A DNA stretch of 64,000 bases from Haloarcula regularis (lineage in GTDB: Archaea > Halobacteriota > Halobacteria > Halobacteriales > Haloarculaceae), in NCBI RefSeq assembly GCF_029338315.1, contig NZ_CP119794.1, positions 1 through 64,000 on the forward strand, written 5' to 3'. The position numbers were made by a program, and so were the translations under genes. Below, piece after piece: positions 12,580-21,530 of the stretch; within the stretch, counting starts at the first letter, position 1; every line of letters starts with the position of its first letter. The notes beneath the pieces were generated by a model. That model had not been told where the DNA came from. It did not search any database and worked only from the letters and a program-made list of their open reading frames with translations.

Positions 12580-13764
12580 ATGACTGTGAACGTCGTGACG
12601 GACGTCAACCGCCCGTACGTCCCGGGAGACGGGGCGAAACTGACCGCGGAGATAGAGGTCGACCCAGGCCGACGGGCGGGCCGTCCGACGCGACAGATCG
12701 CGCTGTGTATCGACTCGAGCGGGTCGATGGCCGGCGACGACATCCAGCAGGCCCGCGACGGGGCCGAGTGGGTGTTCGGCCTGCTCGAGGCCGACGATTA
12801 CGTCTCCATCGTCACGTTCGACACCGAGGTCGAGACGGTGCTGGACGCGACACGCTGGGGCGACATCTCCCGCGATGAGGCCCTCGACCGCGTCGCGAAC
12901 ATTGCCGCTGGCGGCGGGACGGACATCTACCGGGGCCTGGTCGCGGCTCGCGACGCTTTGCACCACCTTCCGGCAGACGACCGGACCGCCCGTCGAATCC
13001 TCTTTCTCTCCGACGGGAAAGACCAGAGCCACGGCGAGGCGGAGTTCGAGACGCTGGCCCGCGCCATCGACGAGGACGGCATCCGCATCAAGTCGGCGGG
13101 CATCGGGTCGGACTACCGGAAAGAGACCATCCGGACGCTGGGCGAGACGGCCCGGGGCGAGTGGACCCACCTCGAGTCGGCCGGCGACATCGAGTCGTTC
13201 TTCGGCGACGCCGTCGAGGCGGCCGGGACGCTCGTCGCGCCCGACGCGTCGCTCGAACTCGACGTGGCCGACGGCGTCGAGGTCAGCGAGGTGTACCGCG
13301 CGGTGCCACAGACGCAAGCAGTCGACGTGGAGTGGGCGGGCAACGCGACGGAGATTCCGCTCCCGGACCTGCTGGAGCGGGAGACCCAGCGCGTCGTCCT
13401 GAAGGTCCACGCACCGCCACGCGAGGTCGGCCAGACGGTGACGCTAGCCGACGTGACGCTCTCCGCTCGCGGCGAGACGGCCAACGGGGCAATCGAAGTC
13501 GAGTACACCGACGACCCCGAGCAGCTCGCCGTCCACAACGAGGACGTCGACATCGACCACCGCCAGACCGTCATAAAGACCGAACTCGGGAAGGGCAACG
13601 TCGCCGAGGCTCAGACCCAGGTCGAGAAGATGACCACGATCCACGGCGCCGACACGCAGGCGGTCAAGTCCGCCGAGCGCGAGACCCAGATCGTCGCCGA
13701 GGGCGGTCGGGCCGAGGAGAGCGAGGCGACGAAGATCGTGACCGACGAGGGGCTCCAGCAGTGA
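12580..13764 (+). CDS. VWA-domain protein, first gene of a kinase/phosphatase cassette
   Basis: 394 residues. A von Willebrand A domain (about 35-225) has a complete MIDAS: DSSGSM (Asp45, Ser47, Ser49), Thr114 in GGGTDIYRG, and Asp145 in LFLSDGKDQ. It should bind a divalent metal and a partner protein. A beta-rich domain (about 230-315) and a charged helical tail follow. There is no signal peptide or membrane span, so it is probably cytoplasmic. It leads a five-gene run with kinase, PP2C and FHA proteins. The layout recalls bacterial TerY-type triads (VWA, kinase, PP2C) and is probably a phospho-regulated scaffold. Confidence 0.85.
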   Translation: MTVNVVTDVNRPYVPGDGAKLTAEIEVDPGRRAGRPTRQIALCIDSSGSMAGDDIQQARDGAEWVFGLLEADDYVSIVTFDTEVETVLDATRWGDISRDEALDRVANIAAGGGTDIYRGLVAARDALHHLPADDRTARRILFLSDGKDQSHGEAEFETLARAIDEDGIRIKSAGIGSDYRKETIRTLGETARGEWTHLESAGDIESFFGDAVEAAGTLVAPDASLELDVADGVEVSEVYRAVPQTQAVDVEWAGNATEIPLPDLLERETQRVVLKVHAPPREVGQTVTLADVTLSARGETANGAIEVEYTDDPEQLAVHNEDVDIDHRQTVIKTELGKGNVAEAQTQVEKMTTIHGADTQAVKSAERETQIVAEGGRAEESEATKIVTDEGLQQ

Positions 13765-13830
13765 CCGGACGACGGGGCCCCCGATGGTCTTCGGTTGCGC
13801 GCGTCGCCGCGCGTCCACGCCAGTGACACC

Positions 13831-15066
13831 ATGACCTGGGAACCCGAGGCCGGCGACGTCATCGCGGACCGCTACGACCTCCAGGAGTTCCTCGGCAAGG
13901 GCGGGTTCGCGAAGGCCTACCGGGCCACGGACCGGACGACGGGCGACAGCGTCGTGCTCAAACACCCCAACTACACGGAGTCCCAGAACGACCCCGATGT
14001 CATCGAGGCGTACTTTCAGAAAGAGGCCGAGTCGCTCCTGAAGATACGGGCGGCGGGCGGCCACGAGAACGTCATGGACCTCTACGACCAGGTGACCGAA
14101 CGCGACGTCCCCTTCCTGGTCGTCGAGCTGGTCGCGGGGGGCATCGAACTCGACGAGGTGATCGACCGCCACGGGCCCATCGAGGACACCGAGCAGGTCC
14201 GGCAAATCGGCATCGACCTCTCGGACGCGATGGGCTTCCTCCACGAACGTGAGATCGTCTACCGCGACCTGAAACCGGAGAACGTGATGCTCACGCCCGA
14301 CATCACGCCGACGCTCATCGACTTCAACACGGCGACGGGGTTCGACGCCGACGGCGACCCGTCGACTGGCAACTCCGGGACGACCATCCTGGGGCCGTTC
14401 AAACCCCGCGAGGTCGCGGAGGCCAGTCGGACCGACGTCCGTCAGGGGCCCTGGTCCGACGTCTACTCCATCGGGAAGATCCTCCTCTTTCTCCTGAAGG
14501 GGAGCGTCCCGAAGAAAGACGGCGTCGACCCGCGGGACTTCGGGGCCGACTGCGAGGACTACCTGGCCGAAATCGTCGAGCGGGCCACCCAGACCGACTA
14601 CCGGGACCGCTACCGGAACGCGACGGTCCTGAAGGAGGTGCTCGAGAACCGCGACCCCGAACCGCCGGCGCGGGCCTCGGTCCGGTACATCCAGGCTGAC
14701 GAGCGGTTCACCGTCGAACCCGGAGACACCATCGGGCGGCGGGGGGCAAGTGGCCCGTCGGCCTCCATCGCCATCGATGACCCGCAGGGCGAGTACATCT
14801 CGTCGGTCCAGGTGCAGTTCGACACCGCGGACGGCGAGTGGTACCTCCAGGACCGGAGCCTCAACGGCACCTTCGTCCAGCAGGGGCAGGGCTGGCAGCG
14901 GGTCCTCTGTGCGGCGGGACGCGAGCGCCTGCGAGCGGAGGGCGAGGACCCCACGGACCGCCACGGGCGGGTCCCGCCGGAGTCGGTCCGCCTGCACGAC
15001 GGCGACCTGGTGTCGCTCGTCCACCCCACCTACGGCGTCACGTTCGAGTTCCACCCGGAGACATGA
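13831..15066 (+). CDS. Ser/Thr protein kinase with C-terminal FHA domain
   Basis: 411 residues. The kinase domain (about 10-275) has a Gly loop (GKGGFA, 22-27), ATP Lys44, helix-C Glu65, catalytic loop YRDLKPEN (Asp146) and metal Asp164. The usual DFG is DFN and HRD is YRD. It looks active, of the bacterial Hanks/PknB type. The FHA part (about 295-405) has GRR and SLNGTFV, which read phospho-Thr, though the usual SxxH reads SSVQ. No membrane span is visible. The ATG at 13831 begins homology. Its stop overlaps the PP2C start (ATGA), as expected for an enzyme pair writing and erasing the same phosphate. Confidence 0.9.
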   Translation: MTWEPEAGDVIADRYDLQEFLGKGGFAKAYRATDRTTGDSVVLKHPNYTESQNDPDVIEAYFQKEAESLLKIRAAGGHENVMDLYDQVTERDVPFLVVELVAGGIELDEVIDRHGPIEDTEQVRQIGIDLSDAMGFLHEREIVYRDLKPENVMLTPDITPTLIDFNTATGFDADGDPSTGNSGTTILGPFKPREVAEASRTDVRQGPWSDVYSIGKILLFLLKGSVPKKDGVDPRDFGADCEDYLAEIVERATQTDYRDRYRNATVLKEVLENRDPEPPARASVRYIQADERFTVEPGDTIGRRGASGPSASIAIDDPQGEYISSVQVQFDTADGEWYLQDRSLNGTFVQQGQGWQRVLCAAGRERLRAEGEDPTDRHGRVPPESVRLHDGDLVSLVHPTYGVTFEFHPET

Positions 15067-16133
15067 CCATGCGATACAGCACCAACTACGACATCGGCGA
15101 GCGGAAACGCGGACGGGGAATCAACGAGGACAGCGTGGCCCTGACGGTCTTCGAGGAGGGCCACCGCGAGGGCTACCGCGGGGGGACCCGCGACGACGAT
15201 CGCCCGATGAACCGCTCGGCGGCGGCCTTCGTCCTCGCGGACGGGGCCGGCGGTCACGACGCGGGCGACGCGGCGTCGTACATCGCGACGACGGCCGTCG
15301 CGGAACGCCTGGCGCCGGTGGCGATACGCGCGGCCCGCCGCCACCCTGACCAGTTCGACGTGGACGTCGACCGGTCGGTGCTGCCGGACGCCCGCGGGGA
15401 AGAAGGTATCCAGGCGGACGTCGAGGCCGCTATCGTCGCGGCCCACCGGGACATCGTCCGGTACGCAGCGGCCGCCGGCACTCAGTCGTACACCACCGTC
15501 GTCGCCGGCGTCTACGCCGACGGCTACCTCCACTACGGCTGGGTCGGCGACAGCCGGGCCTACGCCGTCAACGAGGCCCGCGAGACCATCGACCGGCTGA
15601 CCCGGGACCACTCGGTCGTCCGGGACCGCGAGGACGCGGGTGAACTCGACGCCGTCGAGACCCACGTCCACCCCGACGGCAACCAGATAACCCGCGCGCT
15701 GGGCGGGTCGGGCTACGAGGACCCCGAGCAGGCGTCTGTCGAGGTCGACACCCGGAGCGTCCGCCTGTACGCCGAGGACACCGTGGTGGTGACCAGCGAC
15801 GGCCTCGTCGACGCTCAGACCGACGCCCCCGACCTGTACGACGAGTACGTGGCATCGGGACGCTCGGACGAGGTCGCCGAGCGCGTCCGCGAGGCCGTCG
15901 TCACCGACGCCGAGATTCGCGATGTCGCTCTCGAGGCAACAACGCTCGACGCGGCCGCCCGCGAGTACGTCTCGCTGGCCAACGACCGGGGCGGCAAGGA
16001 CAACGTCTCCGTCCTCCTGTTTGCGGACTCGGCGCTCCCGGAGACGCCCGAGGCCGGCGGCCTGGCGGTTCGTGCCGTCGACTCCGACGTCGACGTCCGG
16101 GACCGCGACACCGTCGTCGTGACCGATAACTGA
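15063..16133 (+). CDS. PP2C-family protein serine/threonine phosphatase
   Basis: 356 residues with all PP2C metal-site motifs: NEDSV near residue 23, ADGAGGH near 60 (the DGxGG motif), GDSRAY, TSDGLVD and GKDNVSVLL. It should dephosphorylate Ser/Thr using two Mn or Mg ions, most likely on the targets of the kinase encoded just upstream. An Asp-rich tail of about 30 residues follows the catalytic core. The ATGA overlap with the kinase gene shows translational coupling. Confidence 0.9.
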   Translation: MTMRYSTNYDIGERKRGRGINEDSVALTVFEEGHREGYRGGTRDDDRPMNRSAAAFVLADGAGGHDAGDAASYIATTAVAERLAPVAIRAARRHPDQFDVDVDRSVLPDARGEEGIQADVEAAIVAAHRDIVRYAAAAGTQSYTTVVAGVYADGYLHYGWVGDSRAYAVNEARETIDRLTRDHSVVRDREDAGELDAVETHVHPDGNQITRALGGSGYEDPEQASVEVDTRSVRLYAEDTVVVTSDGLVDAQTDAPDLYDEYVASGRSDEVAERVREAVVTDAEIRDVALEATTLDAAAREYVSLANDRGGKDNVSVLLFADSALPETPEAGGLAVRAVDSDVDVRDRDTVVVTDN

Positions 16134-16183
16134 GGGGCATGGCGTGGGCAACTGTTTTTGCCCCCTGGGAGGTAGCGACAGCC

Positions 16184-17224
16184 ATGGCCGACACAGACGA
16201 CGGAGACGCGGTCGAGTGCCCCATCTGCGGGCAGTCCTTCGACCCGACCGCCGCCGGGGGCTGGTGTACGAACCCCGACTGCGGCGAGTGGCAGTACGAC
16301 GGCGACACCGAGGCGGGCGACGCCGACGAGGCGGGTGGAGACGCCGCGCCGGCCGCCGACCCCGAGGCCGGACCGATAGCGGAACCGGGCACGGAGACGG
16401 CCGACGACGACTCCGGTGACGCCGGCCCAGCAGCCGACGAGACCGACTCGACGCCCGAGGACGAACACGCCGGCGAGGGCGACGTGGGTGCCGCCGACGA
16501 CCACGGGGAGGAGGCCCCGGCGACCGAGGACGCGGACGCGTCCGAACCGGCCAGTGCCGAGTCGGCGACCGAGGACGCGGCGCCATCCGAGGCCAGGGAC
16601 GACGCGGACGCCGACGCGGACGCGGCCGACGAACCCGCGACCGTCGAGTGTCCCGACTGCGGGACCGAACTCGACGCGGACGCGAACTTCTGCATCGAGT
16701 GCGGGGCCGACGTCCAGGCCGTCGAGCCTGGCGGGGACGAGCTCACGGAGTGCCCGTCCTGTGGTACCGACCTCGAGGGCGACGAGCACTTCTGTGCGAA
16801 CTGCGGCGAGGACCTCGACGCCCACCGGGGCGGGTCCGAAGACGCCGGGAGTGACGTCGACGGAGAGGGGGACGCCGTCGACGCGTTGGCGGCGCAGTCC
16901 GCGGACGAGGACGCCGCCATCCCGGACTCGCTGGTGCTCTCGGTGGCTGGCACCACCATCACCGTCGCCGACGGTGACCGGGTGGGTCGGGAGGTCCGGG
17001 CGGCCCTTGCCGACGCCGGCCGCCCGGAGGACGAGGCGGTCCGCATCCACCGCGAACACGTGCGGTTCGTCCGCGAGGCCGACGGGTTCTACCTCGTCGA
17101 CCTGGGCGAGAACCCGACGACGCTCAACGGTCGCTCCCTGCGGAAGGGCGACCGCGAACCCGTCGGGCCCGGCGACGAGCTGAAACTGTCCGGCGTGGCG
17201 ACCATCTCCATCGAGGCGCCGTGA
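16184..17224 (+). CDS. zinc-ribbon and FHA-domain adaptor protein
   Basis: 346 residues. An N-terminal Cys motif (CPICGQSF ... CTNPDC, 8-30) is followed by an acidic Ala/Glu/Asp linker (about 35-150), two zinc ribbons (CPDCGTEL...CIECG and CPSCGTDL...CANCG, about 155-225) and a C-terminal FHA-like domain (about 250-346) with GREVR, HREHVRF and NPTTLNG. FHA domains bind phospho-Thr, so this is the likely reader of the kinase upstream. The ATG at 16184 was chosen over an upstream GTG because the first Cys motif lies just after it. Confidence 0.8.
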   Translation: MADTDDGDAVECPICGQSFDPTAAGGWCTNPDCGEWQYDGDTEAGDADEAGGDAAPAADPEAGPIAEPGTETADDDSGDAGPAADETDSTPEDEHAGEGDVGAADDHGEEAPATEDADASEPASAESATEDAAPSEARDDADADADAADEPATVECPDCGTELDADANFCIECGADVQAVEPGGDELTECPSCGTDLEGDEHFCANCGEDLDAHRGGSEDAGSDVDGEGDAVDALAAQSADEDAAIPDSLVLSVAGTTITVADGDRVGREVRAALADAGRPEDEAVRIHREHVRFVREADGFYLVDLGENPTTLNGRSLRKGDREPVGPGDELKLSGVATISIEAP

Positions 17225-17272
17225 CCGGGATTCCACCCACACTTAAGCGCCCGCTGTAGAAATCACTGACCA

Positions 17273-18460
17273 ATGTGGGGCGGCTCCCTGCCCGCTGAAC
17301 TCCGCGACTCCGTCCGCCTGGTCGGCGCCGAGCGGCGAGTCCTCGCGGGCGGACTCCTGGCTGTCGTCGTCTACGGCGGCTGGGTCCTCGGGACCGGAAC
17401 GCTCGCCGACGCCGTCGCCCCGTCGCTCGCCGGCTCGGTCCTGTTCTCGGTCGACTCTGTCCCCGTCGACGGACTGGTGGTGTTCGCGGCCGTCGGCTGG
17501 ATACTCGTCCCGGCGATCGTCGCGGCGGCGCTGCTCGACCGCGCGCTGAAGAACACGCGGGGCAACCTCGCGTCGCGCTACCGGTTCGACCACCCGAGCG
17601 CGCTGGTCGCACCGTCCGGTCTCGTCGTGCTCGCGCTGGTGGCCGCCAGCGCCGCGACCGGACCGTCCCCCTTGCTGGTCGCCGCTGGCGCCGTTGCCGC
17701 GGCGCACCTGTTCGTCCGGACGCTCGCCTACGGCTACCGGGTCTACACGTTCTCGGTGCCGCCGCTGCTCGCTCTGCTCTCCGTCATCGCCGCGGCCAGT
17801 CTCGCGGTCGGGTGGCTGGTCCACGCGCCGGCGCTGGGGGCGCTGAGCGTGGTGCTCGGGGACCGACTGGCCGCCGCGGGCGTCGCGTCCGTCGCCCAGA
17901 CGATTGTCGCCGCGAGCGGCGCCGACGCGGGCACCGTTCGCTCGGTCGCCGTGATGGGGCCCGCGGTGCTCGCGGCGGCCTACCTGGTGCCCCAGTCCGT
18001 CGCCGGCCTGGTCGTCGCGCTGCGCGCGCCGCTCGAGAATCCGCAACCGCGGCCGGGTCAGCGCTACCCGAGTGTGGGCCGTCGTACCGCGGCACCATCG
18101 GCCGCAGCCGCCCGTCCGGCGCAGGACGACGGGGTGGCCGAGACGGACGCGGACGAGGCCGCTTTGGCAGAAACCGAGCCGTCCGACGAGACCGACGAAG
18201 CACCGGCTGACGCCGACGAGTCCGGCGGGACCCGCGTGTTCACGCCGGACCAGCCGCTCCCGGACGAGACGGCGGCTGCGGAGAACGAGACGACGGCGTC
18301 CGACGGGACGACCGCAGACGAGTGGTTCGCCGACACCGCGGTGTACACCGACGACGGCGCAGGCGGGGGGACGTCCGACCGGTGTCCGGCCTGTCACGTC
18401 GACGTGCCGGCCGACGGGTCGGCGCGGTTCTGTCCGAACTGCGGCGAGCGTCTCGACTAG
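17273..18460 (+). CDS. multi-span membrane protein with C-terminal zinc ribbon
   Basis: 395 residues. About six hydrophobic segments lie in residues 20-255, followed by a long acidic cytoplasmic tail and a terminal zinc ribbon (CPACHVDV...FCPNCGERLD). It is the last gene of the phospho-signalling run and shares the double-CxxC ribbon style with the FHA adaptor before it. It could anchor the module at the membrane. No transporter or receptor family is recognised. A TTAAG box near 17240 may give it its own promoter. Its stop overlaps that of the convergent archease gene. Confidence 0.75.
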   Translation: MWGGSLPAELRDSVRLVGAERRVLAGGLLAVVVYGGWVLGTGTLADAVAPSLAGSVLFSVDSVPVDGLVVFAAVGWILVPAIVAAALLDRALKNTRGNLASRYRFDHPSALVAPSGLVVLALVAASAATGPSPLLVAAGAVAAAHLFVRTLAYGYRVYTFSVPPLLALLSVIAAASLAVGWLVHAPALGALSVVLGDRLAAAGVASVAQTIVAASGADAGTVRSVAVMGPAVLAAAYLVPQSVAGLVVALRAPLENPQPRPGQRYPSVGRRTAAPSAAAARPAQDDGVAETDADEAALAETEPSDETDEAPADADESGGTRVFTPDQPLPDETAAAENETTASDGTTADEWFADTAVYTDDGAGGGTSDRCPACHVDVPADGSARFCPNCGERLD

Positions 18461-18867
18461 ACGTCGAAGACGACGTAGGCGCGCCAGCCGTCGGCGCGGT
18501 CCTCCAGGGCCATCTCGGAGTAAGTCACCGCCTTCACTTCGCGGGCCTCGACGGCCGACAGCGGGACGCCGCGCGCGCTCCCCTCGAGGTGCCACTCGTC
18601 GCCGTCGGCGCGCACCGTCGCCTCGTTGTCGACGGGGAGCACCGCGCGGACGTCGCGCTCGTAGATGAGCTGATCGAGGTAATCGAAGAGGAGCGCCTCG
18701 CCCGACTCGGCGGTGACCGTCACCGAGAAGCGCTCGCCCGCCGGGGGGACGTCGTCACACATCGCGGCCGCGAGGCCGTCGGCCACGGCGGCGAAGGTGG
18801 CACCGAGGCTCTCGCCGGTGGCTTCGACGGCCACGTCCGCAGTGTGCTCGCGGAGGTCGAATGGCAT
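18457..18867 (-). CDS. archease, RtcB tRNA-ligase cofactor
   Basis: 136 residues of the typical archease fold, starting PFDLREHTADVAVEATGESL and ending GWRAYVVFDV. The conserved metal-site residues are visible: Asp in EHTADV, and the acidic end. Archease speeds guanylylation of the RNA ligase RtcB during tRNA splicing. The rtcB gene is not in this window. The stop codon overlaps the stop of the gene on the other strand by two bases. Confidence 0.93.
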   Translation of the reverse strand: MPFDLREHTADVAVEATGESLGATFAAVADGLAAAMCDDVPPAGERFSVTVTAESGEALLFDYLDQLIYERDVRAVLPVDNEATVRADGDEWHLEGSARGVPLSAVEAREVKAVTYSEMALEDRADGWRAYVVFDV

Positions 18868-18890
18868 GGGGCCCCTCGGTGACTCCAGCC

Positions 18891-19232
18891 TCAGTACTGG
18901 ACGTCGACGGTGTGGTGCTCGGGCCCCGAGTCGCTCACCGGGGCCGTTACCGTCAGGACGCCGTCCTCGTACACCGCCGAGATGTTCCCCTCCTCGATGG
19001 CCTTCGGCAGGCCGATGCTCCGGTGGAACACGCCGCTTCGGCCGGTCGCGTCGCCCTCGACGGCCTCGACGTGGAGGCGGCTGTCGTGCCAGCGGACCTC
19101 GATGTCGGCGGGGTCGTGGTCCGGCAGGTCGAACAGTACGACGTACGCGTCGTCTTCGCGGTACAGCTCCACGCCTTTCCGGGGATGATGTGTCGTCACG
19201 TGTGTCACCTCGGGTGGGGGTTCGCCGGCCAC
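18891..19232 (-). CDS. Hsp20/alpha-crystallin small heat-shock protein
   Basis: 113 residues with an alpha-crystallin core: VVLFDLPDHDPADIEV, FHRSIGLP and the closing strand VYEDGVLTVTAPVSD. It is short for the family, with little N-terminal arm, and the C-terminal IxI motif is replaced by TVDVQY. The listed start is a GTG. A TATA-like TTATTAG on the minus strand (near 19234-19241) lies too close to it, so the real leaderless start may be the GTG at 19208. Confidence 0.85.
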   Translation of the reverse strand: MAGEPPPEVTHVTTHHPRKGVELYREDDAYVVLFDLPDHDPADIEVRWHDSRLHVEAVEGDATGRSGVFHRSIGLPKAIEEGNISAVYEDGVLTVTAPVSDSGPEHHTVDVQY

Positions 19233-19256
19233 GCTAATAACTTGTGTGCGCCCTTT

Positions 19257-19814
19257 TCACTGGTTGGAAACCGGAATGTCCCCCAGCTCGACGGTGTAGG
19301 CCGTCGAATCCGTCCCACCGTCGGACGTGGCGGTGGCGACGGTCACCGAGACGCTGGCCGGGCGCTCGCCGGACGGGAGCATCCACGAGCCGGTGACCTG
19401 GCCGGTCTCGCCGGGTTGGAGGTTCCCGGTCGTGCCCGTCCCCGCCACGGTCGCGCCGTTGCGGGCCGTGACCGCACCGACCTGTACCTCGGTCGGCTCC
19501 TCCCCGTCGTTCGTGACGTTCAACGTCAGGAGGAACTGCCAGCCGTCGTCGGTGGTGAGCACGGACGCCCGCGAGATGTGGACGGTGGGTGGGGCCTGTG
19601 TCAGCACCTCGTCGCCGGTGTCGGCTCCGGTCACCTCCGGGGTGGGCGTCTTGGCGCTCGCCGTCGCCGCGTCGCCGCCGTCACCGCCGGCGACGTAGTG
19701 GCTGAGCATCCCACCGAAGGTGGCGATCTCGATGAGTATCGGGAGGCCGATACCCACGACTATCAGGACTCGTATCAGCGTCGTCTGGTCGGGGCCTGAG
19801 ACGTCGTCGAACAT
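19257..19814 (-). CDS. single-span membrane protein with exported beta domain
   Basis: 185 residues: a transmembrane helix at about 14-37, a Thr/Ala/Gly-rich linker, then a beta-sandwich-like domain (WQFLLTLNVTNDGEEPTEVQ ... GETGQVTGSW) resembling FxLYD or DUF4352 domains. It lies 30 bp downstream of the oxidase subunit I gene on the same strand, so it may belong to the oxidase operon, but no known subunit is recognised. Confidence 0.65.
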   Translation of the reverse strand: MFDDVSGPDQTTLIRVLIVVGIGLPILIEIATFGGMLSHYVAGGDGGDAATASAKTPTPEVTGADTGDEVLTQAPPTVHISRASVLTTDDGWQFLLTLNVTNDGEEPTEVQVGAVTARNGATVAGTGTTGNLQPGETGQVTGSWMLPSGERPASVSVTVATATSDGGTDSTAYTVELGDIPVSNQ

Positions 19815-19844
19815 TGGTGAGCGGATGGGGGAAAACGGGTCGGG

Positions 19845-21530
19845 TCAGACCGGAATCGGCGGACTACCGGGCGCGGTGATGCCGTCGGCGACCATGGCCG
19901 CGAGCGGTGGCCCGTAGGCGATGACGATGAGGACGAGCGCGATGGCAGTCCACAGTTTGTAGTTGTCGAGGACGCGCGGGCTGTGTTCCGGACCGGACAG
20001 CGGGTCCGGGAACACGCTGTTGACGCGCAGGCGCCCGCCGCGGTGGGCGATCCAGGTCTCGGCCATCACGACGAGGAACAGCGCCGCGCCGACGAACAGG
20101 AGCGTGCCGCCGATGGCGATCTGCAGGCGCATCTCGCCGACGGTGCCGGCGACGCCCTCGAAGGAGAACTCGCTGTACATCGGCTCCGCGGTCCGGCGCG
20201 GGATGCCGGCCAGGCCGGCCCGGTGCATCGCGTTGGACATCAGCGCCATGCCGATGAACCAGACGTAGGGCTGGACGGCCGCCATCCCCCGCCGCTGGAG
20301 CTTCTTGCCCGTTATCTGTGGCACCAGCCAGTAGCTGATGGCCATCGCCGTCAGGGCGAAGGCGGTGCCGACGGTGAGGTGGAAGTGGCCGGGCACCCAC
20401 AGCGTGTTGTGGACGAGGTAGTTGATGTTCATCCCGGCGTTGATCATGCCGGAGAACCCGCCGGCGGCGAACATCAGGCCGGCGAGCGCACAGCCGGCGA
20501 AGGCCGGTTCGCCCCACGGCAGGTTCCGGAGCCAGCTGAAGTAGCCCTTCCCGCCGTTCTGCCGGGCCCCGTGTTCCAGCGAGGCGACGACGGTGAAGGC
20601 GGTCAGTAGCGAGGGCAACAGCAGGAACATCGTGTTCGTCATGGCGATGAACTTGAAGCCCTCGGGGATGCCGGGGTCGACGTACTGGTGGTGGAAGCCG
20701 ACCGGCGTCGAGAGCAGCAGGAACAGGACGAACACGACGCGTGCGAGCGGATCGCTGAACAGGCGGCCACCGGCGAGCTTCGGCAGGACGGTATACCAGA
20801 CGAGGTACGCCGGCATCAGCCAGAAGTAGACGACCGGGTGACCGAAGTACCAGAACAGCGTCCGGGTCAGCAGCGGGTCGACGTTGCTGATGAGGCCCAG
20901 CGACCACGGGATGAGGAAGACGACGACCTCGACGGCGACGCCGACCGTCGAGATGTACCACATCAGCATCGTCGTCACGACCATGAACGTCTTCAGCGGG
21001 ATGCGCTCGTCGGGGTTCTCGGAGCGCCAGTTCCACAGCGATCTGAAGTAGGCGTAGCCGGCGATCCACGAGCCGACGATGATGAGCGCGGCACCCAGGT
21101 AGAACGCGGGATGGGCTTTCATCGGCGCGTAGAACGTGAACAGCACGTCGGCCTTCAGCGAGTGGCCGAGGATAGACGGCGCCCCGAAGAGGCCACCGAG
21201 GATGGCCACGGCGGCAAGCACGGTGCCGACCAGCATCAGCCAAAAGGCGCCCCACGCGGCCCGCTGGGGGAGTTCGCGCTCGAGACTGTTCGAGACCGCC
21301 CACGCGAACAGGCCGGCGATGAAGAAGGTCGTGAAGACCAACGCCAGCAGAACGCCGTGCCCCGTCAGGATGGTGTAGTAGTCCGCGGAACTGAATATCC
21401 GGAACGTTCCGGTGCGGTGCAGCGCCTGGACGATGCCAAAGAGGGCACCGAGCGCCAGGGCGATAAACGAGACGATGAACTGACTGCGGATGAGTTTCGA
21501 AGTCTTGGGGTACTCGTCGACGAAGACCAT
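19845..21530 (-). CDS. cbaA: ba3-type cytochrome c oxidase subunit I
   Basis: 561 residues with about 12-13 membrane spans. It reduces oxygen to water at the haem-copper centre. Haem and copper ligands are visible: the haem-b His in ILTGHGVLLAL, the CuB His in YFGHPVVYFWLMPAY, the His pair in GFHHQYVDPG, and the two His of VPGHFHLTVG. The pattern and the lack of a Glu in helix VI fit the ba3 (B-type) family of Natronomonas and Thermus. The ATG at 21530 overlaps the subunit II stop by one base. Neighbours on the same strand are subunit II and a halocyanin, the likely electron donor. Confidence 0.92.
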   Translation of the reverse strand: MVFVDEYPKTSKLIRSQFIVSFIALALGALFGIVQALHRTGTFRIFSSADYYTILTGHGVLLALVFTTFFIAGLFAWAVSNSLERELPQRAAWGAFWLMLVGTVLAAVAILGGLFGAPSILGHSLKADVLFTFYAPMKAHPAFYLGAALIIVGSWIAGYAYFRSLWNWRSENPDERIPLKTFMVVTTMLMWYISTVGVAVEVVVFLIPWSLGLISNVDPLLTRTLFWYFGHPVVYFWLMPAYLVWYTVLPKLAGGRLFSDPLARVVFVLFLLLSTPVGFHHQYVDPGIPEGFKFIAMTNTMFLLLPSLLTAFTVVASLEHGARQNGGKGYFSWLRNLPWGEPAFAGCALAGLMFAAGGFSGMINAGMNINYLVHNTLWVPGHFHLTVGTAFALTAMAISYWLVPQITGKKLQRRGMAAVQPYVWFIGMALMSNAMHRAGLAGIPRRTAEPMYSEFSFEGVAGTVGEMRLQIAIGGTLLFVGAALFLVVMAETWIAHRGGRLRVNSVFPDPLSGPEHSPRVLDNYKLWTAIALVLIVIAYGPPLAAMVADGITAPGSPPIPV

